Source of the DNA: JAYZVT01 sp050248375
Lineage (GTDB): Bacteria; Pseudomonadota; Alphaproteobacteria; Rhizobiales; Methyloligellaceae
Reading direction: 5' to 3'
Length of the DNA: 10,233 nucleotides
NCBI GenBank assembly: GCA_050248375.1
Contig: JBFWSL010000137.1
Span: forward strand, 1 to 10,233
Shown: positions 1-6,328 of the stretch, one piece after another
How positions within the stretch are numbered: position 1 is the first letter of the stretch
How the letters are laid out: every line of letters starts with the position of its first letter
Notes under the pieces: generated by a model
Told to the model about the DNA's origin: nothing
The model's database searches: none
Seen by the model: only the letters and a program-made list of their open reading frames with translations
Program-made: the position numbers and the translations under genes

Positions 1-11
1 TCTTCCGATCT
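1..11. other. Probable residual Illumina adapter at contig end
   Basis: The window opens with TCTTCCGATCT, identical to the last 11 bases of the common Illumina adapter; its reverse complement AGATCGGAAGA is the usual read-through sequence. An exact match placed precisely at base 1 is very unlikely by chance, so these bases are probably not genomic and the window probably starts at a contig end. A chance genomic match cannot be excluded from sequence alone. Confidence 0.75.
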
Positions 12-96
12 CGATGCGCGCCCAATCCCTATCCGGCGGGCCGCCGACATCCCAGGCATTGAGCACCACTTGACATCCCCGGTCCCGCACATTCAT
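1..96 (-). CDS. Possible 5' end of a divergent unknown gene (partial)
   Basis: On the minus strand an ATG at 96-94 opens 32 codons with no stop up to the window edge. It encodes MNVRDRGCQVVLNAWDVGG followed by a PPDRDWARI segment. The last four or so residues come from the adapter-like bases 1-11 and should be ignored. The composition looks protein-like, with many G/C third positions, but I do not recognise the family and no helix-turn-helix is visible in this fragment. In-frame upstream codons reach a stop at 126-124 with no other ATG, and no clear Shine-Dalgarno sequence precedes the start. If real, it is transcribed away from the liv operon and shares the operator region at 99-137 with it. 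A divergent regulator or catabolic enzyme would fit that place, but this is inference. Confidence 0.3.
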   Translation of the reverse strand, partial: MNVRDRGCQVVLNAWDVGGPPDRDWARIEIGR

Positions 97-98
97 AT
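70..98 (+). promoter_or_regulatory. Candidate sigma-70 promoter of the transport operon
   Basis: TTGACA at 70-75 is a perfect -35 box. With 17-bp spacing the -10 is TCATAT at 93-98, only a 3 of 6 match. Initiation would fall near 104-106, inside the first tandem element. A better -10-like hexamer, TACAAT, lies at 103-108, but its spacing to this -35 is 27 bp, so it would need another -35. The promoter would lie within the start of the possible divergent gene. Confidence 0.4.
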
Positions 99-137
99 GC
101 GTTACAATATTTGATACGGCGTTTCAATATTTGGAAC
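99..137. repeat. Two phased near-identical operator-like elements
   Basis: The 19-bp elements at 99-117 and 119-137 match at 16 of 19 positions and start exactly 20 bp apart, about two helical turns. Each is an imperfect palindrome of the form GTTnCAAnATTTGnnAC; the second, GTTTCAATATTTGGAAC, is the more symmetrical. This pattern suggests side-by-side binding of a dimeric repressor on one DNA face, over and just downstream of the predicted transcription start. IclR-family operators often have TTCC/GGAA-like arms around an AT-rich centre, so that family is one guess. The regulator gene is not identified here. Confidence 0.55.
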
Positions 138-169
138 ACGCGACCAATCGTGGTTCCTGCCGTATTCAT

Positions 170-179
170 GGGAGGGGAG
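170..179 (+). promoter_or_regulatory. Purine-rich Shine-Dalgarno of livH, unusually far from the start
   Basis: GGGAGGGGAG ends 14 bases before the ATG at 194, longer than the usual 5-9. No closer in-frame start exists. A nine-codon frame starting at 168 runs across this motif and ends in TGA overlapping the livH ATG, but it has no ribosome binding site of its own. Confidence 0.45.
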
Positions 180-193
180 CCTAAGTTATCGCC

Positions 194-1069
194 ATGAGCG
201 AGGTAATATATCTCGCCATATACGGCGCAATCAATAGCGTTGTATATGGACTTCTTCTGTTTCTTCTGGCATCTGGACTTACAGTTATATTCGGAATGCT
301 AGGCGTTTTGAACGTTGCTCACGCTTCTTTCTATATGCTAGGGGCATATCTAGCCTATACATCTGTATCTTCAGGCTGGAATTTCTGGATTGCATTGCTG
401 CTGGCGCCACTGTTCGTGGCCGTACTCGGCGGGCTGACGGAGAGATATCTCCTGCGCTCCATCCGGAAATACGGTCATGGGCACGAGCTGTTGCTGACCC
501 TCGGCCTCAGCTTCGTCATCCTGGAACTGGTCAAATGGATATGGGGCACGGAGCCCCATCCGGTCCCGGTCCCCGCCCTGCTCGAGGGCTCGATCCCGAT
601 CCTCGACAGCGCCTATCCGATCTATCGGCTGTTCATTGCCTTCGCCGGCATCGTCATCCTGGGCGGAATGTTCCTGGTCATCTACAGGACCAAGCTGGGC
701 ATGATCGTGCGCGCGGCGGTGTCGGACAGCACCATGGTCCGGGCCATGGGCTACGACGTGGACAAGCTCTTCACCGGCGTCTTCGCCATGGGCACGTGGC
801 TCGCCGGCGTGGCCGGCGTGATCGCCGCGCCAATGCTGAGCGTCTATCCCGGGCTTGCGACCAACGCGCTCGTGGACATGTTCATCGTGGTGGTGGTGGG
901 CGGCCTCGGCAGCCTGATGGGCGCCTTCATCGCGTCGCTGCTCCTGGGCACGATGCAGTCCATCGGCGTGCTTGTGGTGCCCAAGCTGGCGATGATGTTC
1001 GGCTTCATCCTGCTTGCCGTGGTGATCGTGTGGCGCCCTCTCGGCCTGTTCGGCGAGCGTGAGGCATGA
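194..1069 (+). CDS. livH: Branched-chain amino acid-type ABC transporter permease, LivH family
   Basis: A 291-residue inner-membrane permease of the HAAT importer family; with LivM it forms the membrane channel. About eight hydrophobic segments span the protein. The N-terminal SGLTVIFGMLGVLNVAHASF stretch (27-46) and the following GAYLAY are typical of LivH. The cytoplasmic EAA-like loop that couples to the ATPases lies around 164-210 (TKLGMIVRAAVSDSTMVRAM, then GYDVDK). The C-terminal VVGGLGSLMGAF (235-246) and RPLGLFG are also family hallmarks. The length is normal. It is the first gene of the operon and overlaps livM by four bases (ATGA). The first ~65 codons are strikingly AT-rich (about 42% GC over 194-400, with many ATA, CTA, TCT and GTA codons), and the gene then switches abruptly to the GC-rich codon use of its neighbours while the protein stays intact. 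The symbol denotes family only; the substrate is not known. Confidence 0.95.
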   Translation: MSEVIYLAIYGAINSVVYGLLLFLLASGLTVIFGMLGVLNVAHASFYMLGAYLAYTSVSSGWNFWIALLLAPLFVAVLGGLTERYLLRSIRKYGHGHELLLTLGLSFVILELVKWIWGTEPHPVPVPALLEGSIPILDSAYPIYRLFIAFAGIVILGGMFLVIYRTKLGMIVRAAVSDSTMVRAMGYDVDKLFTGVFAMGTWLAGVAGVIAAPMLSVYPGLATNALVDMFIVVVVGGLGSLMGAFIASLLLGTMQSIGVLVVPKLAMMFGFILLAVVIVWRPLGLFGEREA

Positions 1070-2130
1070 GCATGCGCGCGCAGACCGACAACGGCATGAT
1101 GCAGGGCCCCGACGCGAGCGGACCGGCGCCGAAGACCGCGGTTCGCAAGCGCTCCGGCCTGTGGCTCGTGGCGCTGGCCCTCGTCGCTCTCGCCGTGGCG
1201 CCGACGGTGCTGCCCCTGTCACGCATCTACCTGCTGACCGACGTACTCATCTTCGGGCTGTTCGCGGTCAGCTACAATATTCTGCTCGGCCATTCCGGCC
1301 TGTTGTCGTTCGGCCATTCGGCCTATTTCGGCCTGGGCGCCTACGGCACCGCGCTGCTGCTGCGCTTCCATCCGGAAGTGCCTGTGGTGCTTGCGTTCCT
1401 GTTGGGCGTTCTCGCCGCCATGGCCGGAGGTCTCGTCATCGGCTATTTCGCCGTGCGGCGCGGCGGTCCCTATTTCGCGATGCTCACGCTCGCCTTCGGG
1501 CTGATGCTCTACACCGCAGCCTGGCAATGGCGGGCGCTGACGGCGGGCGATGACGGCTTCGGCGGCTTCATGCCGGGCGACGTCACCCTGGCCGGGGTGA
1601 CGCTGCTCAGCTTCGCGGACGTGCGCCAGACCTACTGGCTGGTCCTGGGGGTGGTGGCGTCCTGTCTGCTCGGCATCTGGCTGCTGCTGACCAGGACGCC
1701 GTTCGGGAACTCGGTCTCGGCCATCAAGCAGAACCAGGAGCGCGCCACCTTCTTCGGCTACAACGTCTTCGTCATCAAGCTCATCACCTATACCTTCGCC
1801 GCCACCATCGCTGGCATCGCGGGCGGTCTGTTCGTGCTGTTCCGGGACTTCGTTTCGCCCGGAGTCATCGACTTGGCGCTGGCCACCGATGTGGTCCTGA
1901 TGACCTTCATCGGAGGGATGTACTCCTTCCTTGGTCCCATGGTCGGCGCCGCTTTCTACACCATCGCCGGCGACTATCTCGCGTCCTACACGGACCGCTG
2001 GGAACTGATCATGGGATTGATCTTCATCGCTCTCGTGCTGTTCGAACCCCGGGGACTGGTCGGGGTCATGGAGCGGCTGATCAGGCTGTTCAGTCCCGGC
2101 AGGCGGATGCCGCGAGACAGGGAGGCGTGA
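1066..2130 (+). CDS. livM: Branched-chain amino acid-type ABC transporter permease, LivM family
   Basis: A 354-residue second permease of the importer. A hydrophilic cytoplasmic tail of about 30 residues precedes the first membrane segment (31-50). The LivM hallmark VSYNILLGHSGLLSFGHSAY sits at 68-87, followed by GLGAYG. GPYFAMLTLAFGLML at 134-148 and the GDDGFGG loop at 161-167 are also family-typical. The ATPase-coupling EAA-like region is around 211-254 (TPFGNSVSAIKQNQERATFF, then GYNVF). The C-terminus carries FEPRGLVG. Its ATG overlaps the livH stop, with a GTGAGG-like ribosome site just upstream, so translation is probably coupled. A second ATG ten codons in is possible but worse placed. 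Only one base separates its stop from livG. The tail is somewhat longer than in many LivM proteins; otherwise nothing is odd. Confidence 0.94.
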   Translation: MSMRAQTDNGMMQGPDASGPAPKTAVRKRSGLWLVALALVALAVAPTVLPLSRIYLLTDVLIFGLFAVSYNILLGHSGLLSFGHSAYFGLGAYGTALLLRFHPEVPVVLAFLLGVLAAMAGGLVIGYFAVRRGGPYFAMLTLAFGLMLYTAAWQWRALTAGDDGFGGFMPGDVTLAGVTLLSFADVRQTYWLVLGVVASCLLGIWLLLTRTPFGNSVSAIKQNQERATFFGYNVFVIKLITYTFAATIAGIAGGLFVLFRDFVSPGVIDLALATDVVLMTFIGGMYSFLGPMVGAAFYTIAGDYLASYTDRWELIMGLIFIALVLFEPRGLVGVMERLIRLFSPGRRMPRDREA

Positions 2131-2131
2131 G

Positions 2132-2878
2132 ATGGGCGGAAAGCTCTCGCTGAACGGCGTCTACAAGGACTTTGACGGGCTCGAGGTGCTGAAGGGCGTA
2201 AACCTGACCGTGGAGGCGAACGAGCGCCACGCGGTCATCGGACCCAACGGAGCGGGAAAGACGACCCTGACCAACATCATCACCGGAAAGTTCCGCCCCT
2301 CGGCGGGCAGCATCGTCTACGAGGACAGGGAGCTTACGGGGCTGCAGCCGCACGAGCTGGTGCGCCAGGGCGTTGGCCGCTCGTTCCAGATCATCAACAT
2401 CTTTCCCGAGATGACCGTGTTCGAGAACGTGCGCAACGCGGTCGTGGCGCGGCGGCGGCTCGAGATGTCCGCCTTCCGCTCGCTGCTTTCGATTCCCGGT
2501 CTCGCCGAGGAGGTCGATGAGTTGCTGGAGCAGGTCGGACTGACCCGGCTTCGCGACGTGCAGGCCAGCGTGCTTCCCTATGGGGAGCAGCGCGGACTCG
2601 AAATCTGCCTCGCGCTGGCAACCGAGCCCAGCCTGCTGATCCTCGACGAACCGGCCGCGGGCCTGTCGACGGCCGAGACGCATCAGGTAACCGCGCTCAT
2701 CGAGCGGGTTACCGAGGGCAAGACGCTGATCCTGATCGAGCACGACATGGACGTGGTTTTCGCGCTTTCCGACAAAATCAGCGTTCTCCACTACGGAACC
2801 ATCCTCGCGCAAGGGTCTCCCGAGGAGATCCGCGCCAATCCGGCGGTGCAGGAAAGCTATCTCGGCAAGCAGGTGTGA
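2132..2878 (+). CDS. livG: ABC transporter ATP-binding protein, LivG family
   Basis: A 248-residue cytoplasmic ATPase that pairs with LivF to power import. The sequence shows Walker A GPNGAGKTT (37-45), Q-loop Q86 in SFQIINIFPEMTV, an ABC signature written LPYGEQR (148-154; LivG proteins normally have a YGxQR form), Walker B LLILDEP (168-174) with catalytic E173, the D-loop AAGLS, and the switch histidine H204 in LIEHDMD. EHDMDVVF and the ILAQGSPEEIRANP tail are classical for LivG and distinguish it from LivF. All catalytic residues are present, so it should be active. It starts one base after livM and ends one base before livF. The GGAGG at 2121-2125 is its ribosome binding site. Confidence 0.95.
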   Translation: MGGKLSLNGVYKDFDGLEVLKGVNLTVEANERHAVIGPNGAGKTTLTNIITGKFRPSAGSIVYEDRELTGLQPHELVRQGVGRSFQIINIFPEMTVFENVRNAVVARRRLEMSAFRSLLSIPGLAEEVDELLEQVGLTRLRDVQASVLPYGEQRGLEICLALATEPSLLILDEPAAGLSTAETHQVTALIERVTEGKTLILIEHDMDVVFALSDKISVLHYGTILAQGSPEEIRANPAVQESYLGKQV

Positions 2879-2879
2879 C

Positions 2880-3587
2880 ATGCTGCTCTCGCTGCAAAAC
2901 GTCAGGAGCTACTACGGCAAGAGCCAGGTCCTGCAGGGCATGACGTTCGGCGTCGCGCCGGGCGAAGTCACCTGCCTGCTTGGACGCAACGGCGTTGGCA
3001 AGACAACGACACTGAAGTCGATCCTCGGGCTTGTGCCCCCGAGAGAAGGCTCCATCAAGTTCGAGGGCGAGGAGCTGTTCGGGCTGCCCACCCATCGGAT
3101 CGTGCGCAGGGGCATCGGCTTTGTACCCGAGGAACGCCGCATCTTTCCGACGCTGAGCGTGCGGGAGAACCTGCTGATGGGATCGCAGCCCGCCGCAAAC
3201 GGCGGCAAGCGCGAGTGGGACATGGATCGCGTGTTCGACTATTTCCCTCAGCTCAAGCAGCGGGAGAACTCGCTGGGTCGCTTCCTGTCGGGCGGCGAGC
3301 AGCAAATGCTCTCGATTGCCCGGGCCCTGGTCAGCAATCCGAGAATGCTGCTCATCGACGAGCCCGCCGAGGGTCTCGCGCCCGTCATCGTGCAGCGCGT
3401 GGTCGAGGTCATCCGCGACATCGCCGCGGAAGGAATCACCGTGCTGCTGGTGGAGTCGAAGCTGGCCATCGCCGAGCAGCTCGCGAACCACGTCCATGTG
3501 ATCTCCAAGGGACAAATCGTCTTCTCCGGCACGTCGAAAGAGCTCTCCAAGAGACGTGACGTGCGGGAGCAGTTTTTGGAAGTCTAG
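2880..3587 (+). CDS. livF: ABC transporter ATP-binding protein, LivF family
   Basis: A 235-residue second ATPase of the importer. Walker A is GRNGVGKTT (35-43), and the LivF-type segment VPEERRIFPTLSVRENL (82-98) covers the Q-loop region. The signature is LSGGEQQ (136-142) and Walker B is MLLIDEP (156-162) with E161. At the switch position, where most ABC ATPases have His and LivF proteins commonly have Gln in LVEQN, this protein has Ser193 in LVESKL. It therefore probably relies on LivG for the fully canonical hydrolysis site, as LivG/LivF heterodimers generally do. An AGGTG ribosome site lies at the end of livG, and the start is one base past the livG stop. The C-terminus (VISKGQIVFSGT, then a short helix) is normal. 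Confidence 0.94.
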   Translation: MLLSLQNVRSYYGKSQVLQGMTFGVAPGEVTCLLGRNGVGKTTTLKSILGLVPPREGSIKFEGEELFGLPTHRIVRRGIGFVPEERRIFPTLSVRENLLMGSQPAANGGKREWDMDRVFDYFPQLKQRENSLGRFLSGGEQQMLSIARALVSNPRMLLIDEPAEGLAPVIVQRVVEVIRDIAAEGITVLLVESKLAIAEQLANHVHVISKGQIVFSGTSKELSKRRDVREQFLEV

Positions 3588-3589
3588 GA

Positions 3590-3594
3590 AAGGA
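3590..3594 (+). promoter_or_regulatory. Strong ribosome binding site of the binding-protein gene
   Basis: AAGGA, within AGGAAAGGA at 3586-3594, lies eight bases before the ATG at 3603. It is the best Shine-Dalgarno in the operon, matching the need for excess periplasmic binding protein over the membrane complex. Confidence 0.6.
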
Positions 3595-3602
3595 AACAGA
3601 CA

Positions 3603-4838
3603 ATGCTTGGAAGACTGCCCCGTTTCGCCCGCGCGGCGCTCGCAGCAGCTATGCTGCCGTTCGCGCTCGGCTTCAGCGTGCCCGCCAAGGCCGCGGAGCC
3701 GCTCCGCATCCTGGCGATGGACGTGTTCTCCGGTCCGTTCAAGGACATCGGCGACCGCTACCTGCTCGGCATCAAGTTCGCCGTGGAGGAAATCAACGCA
3801 AAGGGCGGCATCAACGGCCGCAAGATCGAGCTGTTCATCGAAGACACCCAGCTCAAGCCGGATATCGCGCAGCGGCGCGCCGTCAGCCAGATACTCGACA
3901 ACAAGGTGCAGGTGATCATCGGCGCCTCGGGCTCGCATGTGGTGAAGGCGCTAGGCCAGGTGGCCGAGAAGCACAAGGTCATTCTCACCCTGTACGCGGG
4001 CGAGGGCGACTATATCACCGGCAGCGAGTTCACCCCCGCCGTGTTCCGGGCCGGCCTGAGCACCTCCATGCACAGCAAGGCCACCGTCTCCGGCTTCGTG
4101 GACAAGGGCTACAAGCGCTTCTACCTGCTGAACCAGGACTACGCCTTCGGACGCGAGGTGGCGAAGACCTACAAGAAGTACCTCGACAAGCTGATCCCCG
4201 GCTGGGAGCTCGCGGGCGAGGAATACCATCCGCTCGCCACGCGTGACTTCGCGCCCTACATCCAGCGCATCGCGGCCTCCAAGGCCGACGTGGTGCTTAC
4301 AGGCAACTGGGGCACGGACATGACCAGCCTGCTGGCGCAGGCCCGTCAGTTCGAGCTGAAGGCGAAGTTCGGCCACTATTATCTGTCCGATCCGCTCGCC
4401 CTGCGCGAGATCGGCGAGGCCGGCATCGGCAGCGTCACGTCGGAGAACTACATGATGGTCGTCGACACGCCGCAGAACAAGGCGTTCATCGAGCGCTGGC
4501 ACAAGGCCAACAAGGATGGCGACCATCCCTGGCCGGCCTTCACCATCGGCAAGGCCTACAACGCCATGATGTTCCTCGCCGCGGCCATCGAGAAGGCCGG
4601 CACCGCGGACTACGAGGCTCTGATGAAAGCCTGGGAAGGGCTGGAGTTCCAGGGACTCGTCGGAAAGCAGGTGATGCGCGCCTGCGACCACCAGATGCAG
4701 ACGCCCATCCCGGTCGCCGAGATCGTGAAGGACAACACGTATTATTCGCATCCCTTCACCGGACCGGCGAAGTTGCTGAGCATCGAGGAAACCTCGGTTC
4801 CGATGGAAGAGGTCGAGAATCCCCGCTGCAAGAAGTAG
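3603..4838 (+). CDS. Exported substrate-binding protein of the importer (LivK/AmiC-like, Peripla_BP_6)
   Basis: A 411-residue protein with a classical Sec signal peptide: basic MLGRLPRFAR, a hydrophobic core at 11-26, and probable cleavage after AKA at residue 30. The mature part is a type I two-lobe binding protein of the leucine/amide family. Recognisable motifs are FSGPFKDIGDRYLLGIKFAV (42-61), EEINAKGGINGRKIEL (62-77), NQDYAFG (177-183), TRDFAPYIQRI (213-223) and RACDHQM near 359-365. It captures the ligand in the periplasm and delivers it to LivHM. At over 400 residues it is nearer the amide/urea/aromatic-acid binders than the shorter LIV binders, but the ligand cannot be read from sequence. 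The protein has only two cysteines, C361 and C409, both in the C-terminal part, so a disulphide is plausible. It is the fifth gene, 15 bases after livF, and is followed by a strong hairpin. Confidence 0.93.
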   Translation: MLGRLPRFARAALAAAMLPFALGFSVPAKAAEPLRILAMDVFSGPFKDIGDRYLLGIKFAVEEINAKGGINGRKIELFIEDTQLKPDIAQRRAVSQILDNKVQVIIGASGSHVVKALGQVAEKHKVILTLYAGEGDYITGSEFTPAVFRAGLSTSMHSKATVSGFVDKGYKRFYLLNQDYAFGREVAKTYKKYLDKLIPGWELAGEEYHPLATRDFAPYIQRIAASKADVVLTGNWGTDMTSLLAQARQFELKAKFGHYYLSDPLALREIGEAGIGSVTSENYMMVVDTPQNKAFIERWHKANKDGDHPWPAFTIGKAYNAMMFLAAAIEKAGTADYEALMKAWEGLEFQGLVGKQVMRACDHQMQTPIPVAEIVKDNTYYSHPFTGPAKLLSIEETSVPMEEVENPRCKK

Positions 4839-4854
4839 CGAGGCAAACACCAGG

Positions 4855-4887
4855 ATGCGGCGCCGGGGTATAGCTCCGGCGCCGCAT
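4855..4887 (+). promoter_or_regulatory. Strong intercistronic RNA hairpin
   Basis: The 12-base arms ATGCGGCGCCGG (4855-4866) and CCGGCGCCGCAT (4876-4887) are perfect inverted repeats. A G-U and a G-C pair can extend the stem inward, leaving a five-base loop. It begins 17 bases after the binding-protein stop. No U-tract follows, so it is a poor intrinsic terminator. It is better read as an mRNA 3'-end stabiliser or partial attenuator that keeps binding-protein mRNA more abundant than the downstream enzyme mRNA. The alternative downstream start ATG at 4886 lies inside its 3' arm. Confidence 0.7.
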
Positions 4888-4927
4888 GCAGGTCTTCAAC
4901 GGGAAACGGCCCCACACGGACGACAAG

Positions 4928-6325
4928 ATGAAAACCGTACTGATCGATTATGGCGACGGCAAACTGCCCATCAGCGTTCCCGACGACGCCTATGTGGTGG
5001 AGAAGACCAAGCCCAGGGCGCTGAAGGATCCCGAGGCCGCGCTGCGCAAGGCGCTGGCCGCGCCGGTCGGCCTGCCGCCGATCAAGGAATGGGTCAAGCC
5101 GGGTAGCCGGGTGGTCATCGCCTTCGACGATCCCACGCGCGCGCCCTTCCCGCGGCAACTGGCGATTCCGGTCATCATCGAGCAACTGGTGGAAGCCGGG
5201 GTCAAGCTGGGCGACATCCTGCTGGTCTCCGCCGGCGCGAACCACCGCAAATACTCCCAGGAGGAATTCCGCAAATATCTCGGCCCCAGGGTGTTCTCGC
5301 AATTCGAGGGCGACCCCTCCTTCCCCCGCATCATCAACCACGATGCGTCCGATCCGGACCAGCTCGTGACTCTCGGGGCCTCCGCCACCGGCGACTTCAT
5401 GCAGTACAACCGCTGCCTGGTGGACTACGACCACATCTTCTATTGCGGCACCGTCGGTCCGAACAACTGGGGCGGCATCACCGGCATCGGCGTAGTCAAC
5501 GGCCTTGCCGGACAACTGAGCGTGCGCGCCACCCACAGGCTGCCGGTCATCGACCACAAGGACGCGGTGCATGCCAATCCCCGCAAGTCGCGCTTCATGC
5601 GCCACAAGGCGGCGATGATGGCGCGCGTGGAGGAAGCCATCGGCAAGAAAGTGTTCTACGTGGACGCCTTCATGGCCGACGGCGGCGGCATCGCCGACTT
5701 TGTCGTCGGCCATTCGCCGGAGATCAACGAGATTCAGTGGAGCCGCGCGGAGGAGCTTTACCAGACCACCACGCCGGAGGCCGACATCCTGATTTGCGGC
5801 CTGCCCGGCCAGCTCAACTACAGCGACAGCGACAACCAGCTTACCTTCGTGAGCTGCCTGCTGGTCATTCCGCGCATGTGGGTCAACAAACCCATGCTGC
5901 GCGAGGGCGGCGTCATCATCGGCGCTGGAAAGTGCCGCGGCATAGTGGAGACGCCCACCTTCACGCCCTGGCTGGAAGTGCTGAAGCTGTGGGACAACAA
6001 GGCGTCGATCCGGGACCTCTCGGCCTATGAGGAGTCCTTCCTCCACCGGCAGGACCTGATCCACGCCTACCGGCACGACTACGGCTATCACCCTCTGCAC
6101 GGCTTCTGGCTGATGTACGAGTGCCGCTACGCCTATGAGCGCGCCAGCCGCATCCTGATGGCGGGAAAGGTCTCGCCCCTGGAGATGCGGCGACTGAACG
6201 TGACGCCAGTCCCCACCGTGGAGGAAGCGCTGGCAAGCGCCATGACCACGGTGCGCAAAAAGCCTTCCATCGTCGTAATCCCGGATTTCTGGAGCGGGCT
6301 CCGCGCCCAGTTCAGGGTCGAGTAA
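4928..6325 (+). CDS. LarA-like (DUF2088) protein lacking the nickel-pincer lysine
   Basis: A 465-residue cytoplasmic protein related to the nickel-pincer lactate racemase LarA and its hydroxy-acid racemase/epimerase relatives. The LarA N-terminal pattern is clear: FDDPTR (66-71), VSAGANHRKYSQEE (100-113) in place of the usual GTHR...TEEE, and IINHDASDPDQLVTLG (135-150). RATH ending at H203 corresponds to the Ni-ligand histidine (H200 of L. plantarum LarA). However, from P178 to H203, where LarA has PHxxAGFSGGxKxxxPG, this protein reads PNNWGGITGIGVVNGLAG with no lysine at all. The cofactor-anchoring lysine (K184) and one catalytic histidine (H174) are therefore missing. A glycine-rich ADGGG follows at 250-254, and the LarA_C-like half runs to the end. 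A longer start at 4886 would add 14 residues but sits in the hairpin; 4928 has ACGGA seven bases upstream. The reaction is unknown; racemisation or epimerisation of a hydroxy acid is only a family-based guess. Confidence 0.82.
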   Translation: MKTVLIDYGDGKLPISVPDDAYVVEKTKPRALKDPEAALRKALAAPVGLPPIKEWVKPGSRVVIAFDDPTRAPFPRQLAIPVIIEQLVEAGVKLGDILLVSAGANHRKYSQEEFRKYLGPRVFSQFEGDPSFPRIINHDASDPDQLVTLGASATGDFMQYNRCLVDYDHIFYCGTVGPNNWGGITGIGVVNGLAGQLSVRATHRLPVIDHKDAVHANPRKSRFMRHKAAMMARVEEAIGKKVFYVDAFMADGGGIADFVVGHSPEINEIQWSRAEELYQTTTPEADILICGLPGQLNYSDSDNQLTFVSCLLVIPRMWVNKPMLREGGVIIGAGKCRGIVETPTFTPWLEVLKLWDNKASIRDLSAYEESFLHRQDLIHAYRHDYGYHPLHGFWLMYECRYAYERASRILMAGKVSPLEMRRLNVTPVPTVEEALASAMTTVRKKPSIVVIPDFWSGLRAQFRVE

Positions 6326-6328
6326 GCC

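Noticed and set aside
168..197. Nine-codon leader frame overlapping the livH start
   Set aside because: It has no ribosome binding site of its own, and the purine stretch at 170-179 more simply serves livH.
371..1222. Long minus-strand frame across livH and livM
   Set aside because: It is His/Arg/Ala-rich, of the kind made by the antisense of GC-rich coding DNA, and lies opposite clear transporter genes.
2778..3938. 386-codon minus-strand frame
   Set aside because: It is the antisense of livF and neighbouring genes, with no domain and biased composition.
4886..4927. Upstream start for the LarA-like gene
   Set aside because: The ATG is inside the 3' arm of the strong hairpin, and the extra 14 residues match nothing expected at a LarA N-terminus.
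4742..6100. 452-codon minus-strand frame
   Set aside because: It lies opposite the LarA-like gene, has no recognisable domain, and has low-complexity Val/Ala/Gly/Asp composition typical of an antisense shadow.
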